From Phylloscopus collybita (Eukaryota > Chordata > Aves > Passeriformes > Phylloscopidae), in NCBI GenBank assembly GCA_027886175.1, contig JAJNNQ010000078.1:2852001-2916000 (forward strand): DNA of 64,000 bases. The letters are read 5' to 3'. Position numbers and translations under genes: made by a program. Below the pieces are notes generated by a model. The model had not been told where the DNA came from and did no database searches. It was given only the letters and a program-made list of their open reading frames with translations. Positions 48,401 through 60,660 of this stretch are shown here, in pieces. How positions within the stretch are numbered: the first letter of the stretch is position 1; each line of letters starts with the position of its first letter.

Positions 48401-48640
48401 GGGGGGACATACAGGGTTCTAATACTCTTTCAGTTAGTAGATGATTTATAATTGGTGTCAGCCCTTTTTTACCTTCCACAGAAATAGGATATTGTTTCAC
48501 TCTTTTTCTTGGGTCCAGGCAGCAGCATGGGTTACTAATTTCTAGCTTTTTCCTGATATCAGGCCAGGATCCAGCAAGGAACTGGACCTTTAACAGCACC
48601 TGGTCCTCGGGACTGTCGGGATCCACGTAACCAAAAATCT
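45428..48640 (-). pseudogene. Retroviral pol remnant: RT, RNase H, integrase
   Basis: Reverse transcriptase from about 48626: LVQDLREV, DLKDAFWACPL, then after a frameshift near 48150 FTESPNLFGQALEELL and YVDDLL (48030), the catalytic motif. RT thumb 47990-47470. A TGA at about 47467 replaces an expected Trp. RNase H and integrase occupy 47451-46015: FIDGSS and YTDSWYA carry RNase H acidic residues; IHSLTHWG...CLICQ is the zinc-binding HHCC; IDFTEMP and DSDRGPHF hold the first two integrase acidic residues. A TGA at about 46010 interrupts before VERMNKTL, which holds the third acidic residue. A further frameshift near 45670 and a TGA near 45607 break the C-terminal domain, which ends about 45428. 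Protease is missing. Not functional. Confidence 0.88.
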
Positions 48641-48649
48641 CCTCCCCTG

Positions 48650-49888
48650 CTTAACTAGGTGGCTGGGGTCCCATTCCCCCTGGGTCCCATCAAAGGCCAG
48701 CCTGGTGCCGCCACCCTGGGGAACAGACCCTCCGATGCCCCTCACCACCAGGGTTCCACAGTCTCCCACATTCTGCCCTTCCTCTTTTCCACCTGGATCC
48801 CACCCTGGATCTGCCCGCGGGAGCCCGCCCCCTGCCCGGGGCCCAAACCGGCTCCTCTGCTCCCAGATTCGCATCCCCGCAACATGGACCATGGCCATCT
48901 CCTTGCGGCTGAACAAGGCACCCAAAATAGAGTTCATCTCACTCCAGGTGCAAACATTAGGATTCAGGAACCGATCCACCCAGCCAGCCACCCCCACCAG
49001 GTCCCCAACCAGGCCTCCCAGCTCTTTCTTAAAGCCCCCAACTTCTGAAGCTGTCAGAGGTGCATCCCCAGCTGCCCCACTTATCGGGACTTTCCTTAGG
49101 GGGAAGAGCTTTGTTCTTGACCTGGTGCCACAGTAGGGTCCTTTTGGGGTTTCTATATTATTGGCTGGCAAGTCCAGCTCCCAGTTGTGTGGGGGTGCAG
49201 GGACAGTAGATGGTGAAGGGGAGTGGCCTAGGCCAGTGTTAGGAGAGGTCGAGGATAGAGTTGAAGAGTAGAAGGGGTTAGTACTCGAGACAGTCGGGTT
49301 AGACTGAGGTGGTAGAGAGGGTGGAGCTGTAGAGGGTAATCCTGTTGGGGAGCAAGCTGAAGAAAGAATAGGGATCATGGTTTGGAGAGATGGGGAGGGG
49401 TTCACAGGTAAAGCTGGAGGGTTAGCAGGGACAGTTTGGGGTATCCTAGGGTAAACGGGAGGAGGGGGCAAATAATCAAGAGGGTCCCAATGGTGACTGC
49501 TTTCCTCCCTTTTCTCTTTTTCATTCTTCCTCTTTCCCTCTTGTAGCTTGCAAATCTTAGCTATTTCACTTTCAGTTCTGTGTCTCTGCCAGCAGGCAGC
49601 ATAAAGGATCTGCTCAGTATCTGAGTCCCCTCGGGATTTCAGATACTGGTTTAATTGCGAGCACATCCAGGGGTCCTTAGTTCCACACCACGGCCATTCT
49701 CCAGGTAAATTTAAAGTGGGCCAAACCTCAATACAATAATGAACCATTTTAACCTTGCTCAAATTTTTAGTGGCCTCATCAGTATCCCATAATTCCAACA
49801 TTTGTCCTAATGGACTATCTGGGGGAATGTTCTTTATCTTCCCCTTTTCCTCCTCAGGCGGTTTTTGCTTACTTATGTATGCTCCCAT
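48650..49888 (-). pseudogene. Retroviral gag remnant: matrix, proline-rich, capsid N-terminus
   Basis: ATG at 49888 begins MGAYISKQKPP, with Gly2 suitable for myristoylation. Matrix-like region (DSPLGQMLELW, KMVHYCIEVWPTLNL), then a Pro/Ser-rich segment of about 150 residues with PPPPVYP, a possible late-budding-type motif. Capsid starts around PLTASEVGGFKKELGGLVGD and runs to AFDGTQGEWDPSHLV. The frame then joins out-of-frame pol: the capsid C-terminus, nucleocapsid and protease are deleted. The family is gammaretrovirus-like. Confidence 0.85.
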
Positions 49889-49911
49889 TCTCATTAAGTA
49901 TACTTCACTCA

Positions 49912-50198
49912 CTCTATGAACACCTGTCAGTGGCTCCAGTGACCCGCTCTCAGGGTCTGGCCACCACTCCTGCCAGTGCTCAGAGTGCCCTGTCGGTAGC
50001 CTGATATCTCGCCCTTAGAGATTCAGTCACTACCCCAGCCAGCACCCCTTCCTCACTCACTCCACGAACACCCGTTAGTGGCTCCAGTTACCCGCCCTCA
50101 GGGTCTGGCCACCACTCCTGCCAGTGCTCAGAGTGCCCTGTCGGTAGCCTGATATCTCGCCCTTAGAGATTCAGTCACTACCCCAGCCAGCACCCCTC
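49912..50198 (-). repeat. 148-bp tandem duplication in the proviral leader
   Basis: Two copies (about 49912-50050 and 50060-50198) sharing tcagggtctggccaccactc and gtcggtagcctgatatctcg, period 148 bases. It lies just upstream of gag on minus, in the region that normally holds the packaging signal. Confidence 0.85.
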
Positions 50199-51016
50199 TT
50201 CCTCTCCTATACATCTATCGAGTTTCCATAAGTGGCCGGTCAACCTGGGCCCAGAGTTCCAGTCACCATTTACAGCCAGGACCTGGACGTACAGTGTGCG
50301 ACTCACTAACTCCCCCTATCGTTAAATCCCTCGCACCTTGGGACTTCCCTAACTTTCATTCATCCTACACCCAGGCGGTATACTCAAAAGACCCCCGGCC
50401 CTGTAGGCTCTCCACACTCGGAACGCATACCTCTCACTTCTAGGTACCCCCGACCAGTGCGCCCACTCCTGTACCCCGGCAGTTACCCCAGCCAGTATCC
50501 CAACCCGTGGACACCCCGGGCCGTAACCTCAGCCAGTGTGGTGCGTGCTCCACACACAGCTCTAGGCTTTCCGCACGCTTGGATCAGCCTGAGCAGCCTG
50601 CCTCCGTAGATTCTAGCATGGAGGCGGGCCTATCCTACAATCATACACCCTGTGATGTGCCACTCACCCTCTAAATTACCTCCGCATGCCCGGAGGGGGG
50701 CGCCTATGCCCCTGGAGACGCCTCTTTCACACCGTTCTCCTTTCGCTTCCCTCTGTTCCCAGCCAGGTCCCTCGCGGGAGACTGGAACCGCGGTATTAAG
50801 AGGTCCACACTCGCTTCGAAGATCCGAGCTGCCGGTCTTAGTCTCACACACACACCATTCACTCGTCTCCACTCCTGCCACTGGCTATACTTTACCGGCG
50901 CTCCTTCGTGCTGTCCGATCCCATGCTGTCTTCCTTGGGTCCGGTGTGACCAGCTGTCCTGGAGATCCAAAGGGCGGTCGGCCGTCCCGTCCTCGGTCCT
51001 CTTCAGGCGTGGTCAC
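50199..51016 (-). mobile_element. Proviral untranslated leader
   Basis: About 0.8 kb between gag leader repeats and the primer site, C-rich on plus, with no conserved frame. Expected to hold the packaging region. Confidence 0.55.
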
Positions 51017-51034
51017 ATCCCGGACTAGCCCCCA
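51017..51034 (-). other. Primer binding site, tRNA-Pro
   Basis: On minus it reads TGGGGGCTAGTCCGGGAT, 17 of 18 identical to the proline primer site TGGGGGCTCGTCCGGGAT used by murine leukaemia-type gammaretroviruses. It lies three bases inside the 5' LTR end and fixes orientation and class. Confidence 0.93.
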
Positions 51035-51037
51035 ATT

Positions 51038-51761
51038 TGTTATAAATGGGCCAGGAGACCGGCTCCTTTGAAAAGGCCTTTATTAGAAATCAGCTCTGGG
51101 TAGGGGGCTCGAGGGGCTGCGCACGCCGCCGCTGCTCCCAGTGAACACCACGGAGGAGGAGGTGCAATCGAATCTGCTGCTGCTGCTGCTGCTGCTGCAG
51201 AGTCGGGATTCCTTCCTCACGGGGGTTTCCATAGAATCACTTTGGCTCGCGTGGTCCAGGGGGGTCATCTCTCTCCAGTTCCTTTCAGGTCATGGCGAGA
51301 AAGTAACAAATATACCTGCTACCTGCAGGTAGCTAGACGTGTGCCTCGCACAGCTTTGTCCTTCTTAGGTCCAGTTTCTGTGTTGGCTCGCTGTCCCAGG
51401 GGCTTTTCTAGCTCCAACTGGACCTCTGGCCGCAGCCAGGCACCATGGGAGCTTCCTCATCTCCATACTGGGCGGTGTCTACAGCTCGACGGCAGGCAGC
51501 AGGGAGCAGCAGGAGGCAGCAGGAAGCAGCAGGGGGGGACAACAGGAAGCGGCAGCGGGCTTTTGACCCGATGGAGAGGGGAAAACTCAGAATTCAGGGA
51601 GAAAGGGTACAGAACTTGGACATAACAAGCAGAAATTCAGGGTACAGATTCAACATGAACAGTTTAAAACAGGCAAGTAACAGTGCAACTTTAATTTTAC
51701 AGCAAAACAGTATAACAATACAACTTAGGAGTGCATAACCTGGGGCTATCCATTTCTTTAA
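51038..51761 (-). mobile_element. 5' LTR of the minus-strand gammaretrovirus-like provirus
   Basis: About 724 bp, near-identical to 42443-43295. It contains AATAAAGGCC at about 51076-51085 and ends CATTTATAACA next to the primer site. The outer end reads TTAAAG where the other LTR has TGAAAG. Confidence 0.88.
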
Positions 51762-52250
51762 GCAGGGAGATAAATGTAGCAAGATGAAATCCAGCGTGAC
51801 TCCTTCAGAGAGGTTGGACTTTCAGTGGAGAAAGGAAATGGATCTGCTTTAGGAGTCTTGTCCAGAGATTTTATTCCAGTTACAGCAGCAGTTCTGAACC
51901 GTGTGACTTCCCTGAGGAGAACCCTGACCATGTGCCTGTCCTGGGTTTTTACCTGGGGGACAGGGATGGGGGAGGGCACACAGCCTACCTACCAGAGAGG
52001 GACAGGGCGTGACCCGAGGGCTAAAGGGCAGCCTAAAGGTCAAATCACCTGTGAGGAGAGGTGGGCCCTCTCTGCCCGGGCCAATTCCTTTGATGGCCAG
52101 CCCCTGCAGAATCTCAGGTTGCTTGGTAAACCCAGTGTATTATAATCATTCCTCAGGGCTGGCTGGGAAAAACCTACCCCTGGGGAGGCGAAGAATCTCC
52201 AAAAGGGAGCCCACCTTGAAAACCTTAAAGGCACACTGCAACACTGTTAA
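51762..52250 (-). mobile_element. Probable LTR fragment, unclassified
   Basis: Contains gagattttattcc near 51869 (AATAAA on minus) and GC-rich sequence typical of avian LTR U3/U5, but no copy in the window confirms its limits. Confidence 0.3.
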
Positions 52251-52758
52251 TGTTGAAGGACGTTAATTACTTACCTGTTATTGATGATTTCACTCCATTG
52301 ATCCCCTTCCATTGTACACCGGTATCCATTTCCCGTCGGGAACCACTGCCACTGCTCCCCAAGATGGCGCACATGCAAATGAGGAGACACCAGGGAACGA
52401 TGGGACAATATTTCAGGGTAAAGACCCCAAAGGCAACGAGCCATTACAACACCAAAGACTAAAAGTGACTTCTTCAGGTGAGGAAAACAGTGGTGAACAT
52501 CAGGCTGCCAACTAAAGACCTCCGACTCCTCGCCATGACCGGACAGTACCGGGCCAGTGTGACACCCCTGGACCAGGACCCTACAAGTGACTTCCCAGGG
52601 ACTCTGGTGGGGACGGGAGCCCCAGCTCTGCCGTGTCCTCCTCGGCGCCGTCCAGTGGGAGCAGTGGCCGTGTGCACGACCCCTTGGGCCCCCACCCAGC
52701 ACTGTTTTTCAATAAAGGCCTTTTCAAAGGAGCTGTTCTGCTGGCCCCATTCTTAACA
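52251..52758 (+). mobile_element. Solo LTR related to the gammaretrovirus-like provirus
   Basis: Ends in caataaaggccttttcaaag and then cccattcttaaca, matching the R-U5 end of the provirus LTRs but on plus. The start at TGTTGAAGG is inferred. The U3 differs from the provirus, so it is a related subfamily. Confidence 0.6.
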
Positions 52759-52904
52759 GCCTGGAGACATGACTGGGGTGATGGCATCATCGGGAATATC
52801 GCTGGTGTCACTTGTTCCCTCCCCTCTCCCTCTGCAGTGTTTGAGACAAAATTGGGGAATTTTCTGGAGATTTTCATTGAAACTGTCTCAAATCCTGATG
52901 GGAA

Positions 52905-53030
52905 TTCCTGGGGTGACCTCACTGGGGACACTCGGGGACACTCAGGGAACAACAGGGACACTCGGGGACACTCATGGATGTTCAGGGACACTCAGGGGCA
53001 CTTGAGGACACTCAGGGATGTGGGTGCAGG
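52905..53030 (+). repeat. GGGACACTC minisatellite
   Basis: Imperfect 9-10-bp units of gggacactcg/ca, followed at 53075-53115 by a 12-bp array (caatgacaatat). Confidence 0.8.
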
Positions 53031-53119
53031 GGGTGAATGATCCCCTCAGTGCCTGAAGCAGAGGGGGTTATCAAAGACAATATCAATGACAATATCAATG
53101 ACAATATCAAGGACAATAC

Positions 53120-53440
53120 AATATTGGCTTTCACATTCATGTATCGGCTTTTGCATGTTGTCATTGATCACAATGATTTTGATACGGTGCAATTTATAAT
53201 TCCTTTCAGCTGCTTTTTGGTATAACATAATCTATCAGTTTGTGTGTGCACTGCATAGCTGACAGAAATGGCAGCAAAATAAATTGATTTTATATCATAG
53301 GCCTTAGAAAACTATTAAAATAGAGACTGCACAATGCTGAAAAGCTTTTATAGTATAACTCTTATAGCTAACTTTTATATAATAACTGACTTTTATGTTG
53401 TAACTAACTCAGAGAATAGCATTAGTTTGAAAGACAGGTG
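53120..53440. other. AT-rich spacer with diverged repeat
   Basis: The first ~110 bases are a diverged reverse copy of 14360-14470 (ggctttcacatt..., gcaatttataatt...). The rest shows no feature. Confidence 0.4.
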
Positions 53441-54292
53441 TGTGCCAGGGAAAGCTGGAGCCTCCCTTGCAATGGAGAATGTAAACTCCCTCCCTCCGAA
53501 TTATTATAACTTAGAAAATTCAGGGGCTCTCAGACAAAGATATGGGGACAGGACACAATGCCGGTGTTCTTCAGCCCAGCCAGCTCCCGGCACCGGCGCC
53601 AGGAGTGGGCTGCCCCCAGAAAGCCAGGCAATCCAGGGTGCAGCTGCAGGGCACAGCTGCTCTATAGCACAGGTGGCACGCGTCGCGGGCAGGGACAAGG
53701 AACAGGGAGAGGCCTTCTGGGGGATTTCCAAACGTGTTTATTGCCCAGAGGGTCAGGGACAGAAAAAGGCACAAAACCTGGGCTTGCAGGGGCTTATAAG
53801 TGGGGGAGGTCTTGGGAGAGGATACAGTTTCCAACCAATAAGGATGACATGGGGGAGGAACATAAGGTGGGGAGTACAATGCACAGAGCAATGAAAGAAC
53901 ACAAGGGGAGGGAACAGTTTAAACCAACCACTGGGGTGTCGAAGGCTGGGGGATTGACAGGGAAGGGTCTGGAAGAAGGGGCAGGGTGAGGGAAGGATTG
54001 ACAATTCTGTAGGAGGAGAGAAGGGCAGGTCTAGGGAAGATAGACAACCAGGGCAAAACCAACAATACAGGGGAAAGGAACAATCCATTACGGATAAAAT
54101 ATACAATAACAACACAAAATATGGGGGGGAGGGTATGTATAAAACTGACCATTAAAACTGAGCTCCAAAACAGAGCTGCAATTGGAAACACAATAAAAAT
54201 ACACCACAACAACAGATAAACATCTCCCCAGCTGCTTTCAACAGATGAAACAGAATACACATTTTTGGTTCCATAACCCAAGACACCCATGC
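53441..54292 (-). mobile_element. LTR family B, split by a nested family A LTR
   Basis: The outer pieces 53441-53558 and 54212-54292 match the 3' and 5' parts of the LTR at 19473-19888; the 653 bases between are a family A LTR. Read on minus, the two outer pieces are in the right order and orientation. Confidence 0.65.
53559..54211 (-). mobile_element. LTR, family A, copy 2 (nested)
   Basis: Runs from TGTTGTGGTG to CCGGCA on minus, with AATAAA and a TATA-like box in the same places as 1463-2096. Inserted into the family B LTR. Confidence 0.78.
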
Positions 54293-55561
54293 TTGGCTTT
54301 GGGGGTTCCGAGCCCCTCTTTTTAAGACTGGTGGTCGCATCCTTCCTTTCCCTTAATTCAGGCACCTTCTGGCAGCTTCTTCCTGCAAAGAATCCATGAA
54401 TTTGGGATATTTGGGTGGCAGTTTTAGAGAGGGAGAGCTCCGTCTGGCTTTCCCCTCCCTGCTGTGGCCTCTCAGCTGCCCCAAAACCCTGGGGCTGCTA
54501 GGATTTCCCTCCTGGGGACAGGCACATTCATTCCTTTCCAGGAGCCCAATGCCTGGCTGGGGCTCCAGGTCAGGGGCTCCTTGAGCAGCTGCCCCAGAAC
54601 CTCTGCCAGGGTCTCCCAGCGCAGCTGGAGCCGCTCGGCTTGGGGTCCCCAAAGCCCTCAACAAGCCCCAAGTCCCACCCAGGAACCCTCAACTCCCTCA
54701 AATCCAGCATCCCCCACAGCCCCTGCAAGTTAGCCCCATAGCACCGGCCATGGCCATGTCCCACCATGGCCTCACCAATGGCTGTCTCCCCACCACGTTT
54801 CCATCCCTGTCATTGTCCCCCACATCTCCATCTGAGCCCGTGTCCCCCTGTGTCCCCATGAATGGACATGTCCCATGTCCATGTGTCCCCATGTCACTCT
54901 CCATGTCTGTGACCCCACATGTCCTCACCCAGGTCTTAGTTCAAAGTCCTTATTTTTACACTAGTGTCGGATTTTTTTAAATGAAATTAAACGAAACAAA
55001 ACAAAATGAAATGAAAATCAAGGCCAAAAGAAAAGGATTTCTGTGTCCATGCCAGCTGAAGATCCACGTGCTTGGGTGGGAGGGAAAAACCTTTTTTGGA
55101 GGGGTTTCCAGCTCACTGTCTCTAAAATCTTGATCTTTGCCCCAGATCATCACCATTTGTCTGCGGAAGGTGCCCTGAAGCAACACAAAATCAAAATTGT
55201 GGAATCCCAGAGGTTGGAAAAGACCTCCAAGACCATCCAGTTTTCCTTGAATCCGCAGAAGATAGGATTGAACACAGAAGATTTTCTGGGGTTGAAAGTC
55301 AACAAATCCACTCTCCCCAAAGAATTTCCAGTGTCTGTCTGCGTACCAATGGATGTTCCTGCCCCTGCATTCATCCAGGTGCCCATGGGAAGAAAGAAAG
55401 ATGTGGAGCCCCCCGAGCCAGGTGTCTTCCCAACACGGATCACCAGGGCTCTGCCCAACAGGGGTCACTGGGGATCATCCAACGCCAATCCTCCCACGGG
55501 GGATGGAGCTGGAGCAGCGCAAAAAGCTCTTCCCACTCACAGGGCACTCCCAAGGCTTCCC
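54293..55561 (-). repeat. Zinc-finger 3' flank, segmental duplication copy 2
   Basis: Collinear with 18180-19472 (inverted) and with 63385-64000. It includes the gacatgg minisatellite (about 54730-54930) and a CR1 tail (about 55195-55250). Confidence 0.7.
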
Positions 55562-56314
<753 letters not shown>

Positions 56315-56589
56315 CTGGTTTGGAGAAAAAACAAGGGGAGAGCACCTTAGGCTGGGGGTTCCTCCATGCTGAAGCTCATCTCAGGAAATCACTGGGCACC
56401 CTGTCTCTGTAAGAACCTCCAAAATACCAAGATTCAGCCCAAAAGTCCTCCAAACATCAAGACACAGATCAAAAACTCCTCAAATATCCAGACTCAGACA
56501 AAACCTCTTCTAAATCATAAGGATACCCCACAAAAGGGTGACCCCCAGGGAAGGAAGAAGTGGAAAGTGTCTTTACAAACAGATGCTGC

Positions 56590-57010
56590 AAATCTGCTTG
56601 GAGATAGGGCCAGGAACTTGGAGACAAGGAAGGGACAGAAGAAGCCATCAGTTCCAGAAAATGTTATTAACTGACAAAACAGACTGCTGCTCATCCAAGG
56701 TCCTGCTCAATTCATGGACTTGGAGAAGAACAAAGACTGAACAGAGCTGTTAATATCCCTACCTAGACAGAAATGGGGGGCATATTAAGCGGGGTATGTG
56801 GTAGGTGCATTGGGAAGTCTGTACTTCTCAAATGGGGAAAGGGAGAGGGAGATGCAGCCAGGAAAATTAAGATGAAGAGGCTGCGTCCTCCAACAATTGG
56901 AGAGACCACATGGGAGATGTCCCATGGCTTCTCCCTTTTTTTATGAATGAAATGACTCGTACAGGACTCTTCTGCCTTCTCTGTGGACACAAACCTCTGG
57001 TGATGGGAAG
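56590..57010 (+). mobile_element. LTR-like block (family E)
   Basis: Same sequence as 11730-12185, in the intron of the degenerate zinc-finger gene and antisense to it: starts near gcttggagatagggccagg and ends around cctctggtgatggg. Confidence 0.5.
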
Positions 57011-57600
57011 TTTTCCACACACCTTGGGGCTCCTCTGGAATTTCTTCCACCCCCCGGGACAGTGGGCAGTGAGTGGAGCTGACGGTGCCTCACCCAGTTT
57101 GGGTGATTGGCTCCCTTGGGTGGCGGCGGCACCAGGGATTGATTGGGGACCCGAGAGTGTCCAGGAGACAGACGAGTGACAGATCAGGGGGGGTCTGGGA
57201 AGAGTCAGCAGGGATAGAGCACTGAAAATCTCATCAGGGAGGACACTGGGATCTTCAGGGAGGAAACATGGCAGGGCACCCATGCAGGGTGGAAAAGGGA
57301 AAGCCAGGAAGACATACCAGCAAAAGGGATGATGATCCCAAAATATCTCTGAAGGGTCCCTTGAGAGAATGCCAGGCAGTTTGCACATTCTGCCAGAGGG
57401 ACTTAAGGACATGGACACCCAGGGGCAATTAGGGAAGTCAAGAAGGGATTTAGACAACAGGGGATGGATGATGATGGTGTGCTGCGAAGGGAAAGGGTGA
57501 AGGGGAATTTGCAGGAATATGGTTAATGGAAAAAGAGCAGCAGGAATCGCTGTGGTAAGAAAAAGGATGATGGAAAAGAGGAAGAAGACTGGAAATGCGG
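57011..57600 (-). other. Intron remnant of the degenerate zinc-finger gene
   Basis: Matches 7215-7790 directly and the right arm 15800-16230 in inverse. At about 57590-57630 it is joined abruptly to the 14340-type duplication unit, and the GC-rich block and CpG promoter are absent. Confidence 0.6.
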
Positions 57601-58430
57601 AACATTTGAATAGCTTCAAACGAGAAATGAGGTTAAATTAGCAAGCAGCTCAAAGGGATTATAAACTGCTCTGTGCTTACAATCAATAACCACAGATAAA
57701 GACCAAGACACAAATGTGAAAGCCAATATTCTCGGGTCATTTTCAACAATTCCCTGTCCTTTTGTAGCCGTTTGTGGCTCAGGAGGCCTGGCTGCCACCT
57801 GCATCCCCTTGCTCAGCTACTGAATGAGCTGCACTCAGCAAGGTGTCCTGCATGGCCCAAAGATGAGAGTTGCTGTAGCACAGAAGAGGAGGAAGAGCAT
57901 TCGTTTAACCCATGGTTTGCCAGGGAACCCCAAAACCGTGTCCCATTCCCATCCTTTCCACATTTGGGCCGGAACATGAGCTGCTTTCTTATTTCCTTTG
58001 CTCTCTGTTTCACCATTTTTGCGTTGTCATCTCTTTGCCAACAGCATCTTGAGACATTTAATTTTCCACACCGTGCTCCTCCTTCTGCTCATGGATAATC
58101 TGATCCCATCCCATGGTGAAATGTTGTGTTCTTGGTTTGAGTGGATTGGTGGGCCAGACTCAGGAGCTGAATCTGTCTGCTTGGTTCCTATTTGGAGGAG
58201 AGCTTATGATGTAATTATTCCTTGCAGTGTCCTTGTGCCCTGCAGCTGGAAGCCTGATTCCTTGCCAGGGGCTGTTTGGGTCGGCTCTCCCCTGCCCAGG
58301 AGGGCAATGCCTCTGCCAGGTCCTTGTGGCCGAGCCGGTGCCCTGGGTGCTGGGGCCCCCTTGGGCCCTGGGCTTGATACCTCAGGGGCTGTAGAAACTC
58401 TGAGCGTTGCCCCTCCACATGCAGCAGGTG
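57600..58430. repeat. Segmental duplication unit shared with 14340-15120
   Basis: Same orientation and nearly the same sequence as 14340-15120. It ends near 58400-58440, after which sequence resumes at the equivalent of about 16500 in the other locus. Confidence 0.65.
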
Positions 58431-58710
58431 ACCAGGGAGGGGGATCCAGGATTTTCATGTGAGTGAAGCTGGGTGTTTCTGAGCTTTATTGGGCTAAATA
58501 TTGGTAGTTTGGGTTTTTGCAAGGGGCTGAACCGTTATAATTTAGAAGAGGTTTTGTCTGAGTCTTGATGTTAGGAGGTTTTTTGGGCTGAATCTTGGTG
58601 TTTTGGAAGTTCTTACAGACACAAGGTGCCCAATGATTTCCTGAGATGAACTTGGGCAAGGAGGAACCCCCAGCCTATGGCGCTCTCCTCTTGTTTTCTC
58701 CCCAAACCAG

Positions 58711-59478
58711 GATTTGTCATTCCCAACGAGTGTCCGGATGGAAGAGGACGAAAAGACCCGGAGATCCTGCAGGAAGAGGGGCTGCAAACCCAGCCCAGGG
58801 AGCTGCGAGGAGGAAAGACACGCCCTGTGCCAGGAGGGCAGCCGGAGATCCAGCCGGAGCTCAGAGCTGGAGAGGAAGCCTGATGGAAAGGAGAAGACCC
58901 ACAAGTGCTTGGAATGTGGGATGAGCTTCAGCTACAGATGGTACCTGATCCAGCATCAGAGGATCCACACTGGGGAAAAGCCCTATGAGTGTGTGAAATG
59001 TGGGAAGAGCTTCAGGTACAGCTCCATCCTGAGGAACCACCAGATGATCCACACTGAGGAAAAGCCCTCTGAGTGTGGGGAATGTGGGAAGAGCTTCAGA
59101 GAAAGCTCAGCCCTGATCCAGCACCAGGTGATCCACGCTGGGGAAGGGCTCTACACCTGCTTGGAATGTGCGAAGGGCTTTGGATGCAGCTCCAACCTGA
59201 AACACCACCAGCGCATCCACACTGGGGATAGGCCCTACGAGTGTCCTCAGTGTGGGAAAAGGTTTCACACCAGCTCTAATTGCCTGAAACATCAGCGGAT
59301 TCACACGGAGGAGAGGCCCTTCCGCTGCCCCGACTGCGGGAAGGGCTTCAAGTTCAACTCACACCTCACTGTCCACCGGCGCATCCACACTGGGGAGAGG
59401 CCCTATGAGTGTCCTGAGTGTGGGAAGAGCTTCTCAGACAGATCTGACTGGACCAGACACCAACAGAGGCACCACTAA
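58711..59478 (+). CDS. C2H2 zinc-finger protein, terminal exon, 7 fingers
   Basis: Opens after tctccccaaaccag (AG at 58709-58710) with in-frame [10 protein letters not shown]; the first ATG is 58738 ([11 protein letters not shown]). The leader of about 55 residues is followed by seven C2H2 fingers: [72 protein letters not shown] and [13 protein letters not shown]. Linkers include degraded TEEKPS, AGEGLY and TGDRPY forms. Compared with the 15-finger paralogue it lacks most of the middle array. All zinc ligands are present and the frame is intact, but the upstream promoter region is missing from this locus, so expression is doubtful. No KRAB domain is visible. Confidence 0.8.
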   Translation, partial: DLSFPTSVRMEEDEKTRRSCRKRGCKPSPGSCEEERHALCQEGSRRSSRSSELERKPDGKEKTHKCLECGMSFSYRWYLIQHQRIHTGEKPYECVKCGKSFRYSSILRNHQMIHTEEKPSECGECGKSFRESSALIQHQVIHAGEGLYTCLECAKGFGCSSNLKHHQRIHTGDRPYECPQCGKRFHTSSNCLKHQRIHTEERPFRCPDCGKGFKFNSHLTVHRRIHTGERPYECPECGKSFSDRSDWTRHQQRHH

Positions 59479-59775
59479 GGGAAGCCCTGGGAGTGCCCTG
59501 AGAGCGGGAAGAGCTTTGTGCGCTGCTCCAGCTCCATCCCCTGTGGGATCGACATTGGATGATCCCCAGTGATCCTCGTTGGGCAGATCCCTGGTGATCC
59601 GTGGTCCTGGTGATCCGTGTTGGGCAGACACCTGGCTGGTGGGGGCTCTACATCTTTTTGTGTCCCCGTGGGCACCTGGATGAATGCAGGGGAAGGAACA
59701 TCCATCGGGACACAGACCGACACTGGGAATTCCTTTGGGAGAGCAGATTTGTTGACTTTCTGTAGCAGCACGTGC
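59479..59775 (+). repeat. Zinc-finger 3' flank, truncated copy
   Basis: Begins ggaagccctgggagtgccct like 18180 and 6069 (minus) and runs to about 59765, where an LTR interrupts it before the CR1 tail. Confidence 0.65.
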
Positions 59776-60230
59776 GGCAGCAGTGATCATCGTGTCCAGG
59801 GAGGTTCACCCGCCAGCAGGGAAGCAATCGAGACAAGTCTCTTTATTAAGTTCAAGGATCCATTTTTGTCCCCCCACCCTGAACCAGGGAGGGGGTGAGG
59901 AGGAAGAAGACAATCGTGTGATTTTTCTCAGTTATGTAGTGTCTGAAGTTTGTGGGTGGTACAGGGGGCAGGGCAGGGGGCAATTGACCATAGGGAGACA
60001 GAAACTGGACACCAGGCCCCCATAGCCTATGGGGAAATAGGGAAAGGGGATACCATGTGCGGGGGTAATGGGCTTGAGAAACCCAGGGAGAAGATTACAC
60101 AACGTTTGCAGGGAACTATGGACCTTTGTTACATCTGGGAGGGGTCGCTTTTCCAGGGCAAGGCAGCTGGAAATTCCTTTAATGGTACTAGGGAATCCAC
60201 AACTCCTCCATTTTTAAATCGGTTGTAACA
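59776..60230 (-). mobile_element. LTR-like element, family D, copy 1
   Basis: Matches 61640-62110: gtgtccagggaggtt, then a ctctttattaag signal (AATAAA on minus), a ccatttttgtcccc segment and a gggaggg segment. It could be the 3' LTR of a minus-strand element whose 5' LTR is 61640-62110. Confidence 0.5.
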
Positions 60231-60244
60231 AGGGGATTTGTCGC

Positions 60245-60660
60245 TGTTGGGCACAAAGGAGGAGGGAGACGTGAATCCATTCAGAAGACCCCTCACAGGA
60301 GGAGCCAGAGGTTTATTGTCCAAACCTATTTTATACCTTTTCACAAAGCACCCTCCTTAGAAGTAGGGACCCCTGGAACCACTGGTCACTTGAAGAGACC
60401 ATCACACGAAGTCCCTCCTATGGGAAGGCATGTGGAAAAACATCTTAGTTTACAAATAGCATGACCTTGCTTACCAGTTCTGTCCTGGGAACAGAATTTT
60501 CAGAAACTAAAACATGGCAGGCACAAACCATGGCTACAGGGATTCTCGGGAATATGATCTAATGGTTTACAAAAGTAAAATGAACATTATTAAGCTAAAT
60601 TAACAAGCAATAGAAAGGCATTTCAGACTTCATTACAGAGGATAAAGTAACAGAAATGAT
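60245..60660 (-). mobile_element. Solo LTR-like element (family shared with 118-600)
   Basis: TGTTGGGCAC terminus, agaggtttattgtcc signal near 60310, then ttataccttttcacaa and tgaccttgcttaccag as at 118-600. It lies between the two family D LTRs. Confidence 0.5.
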
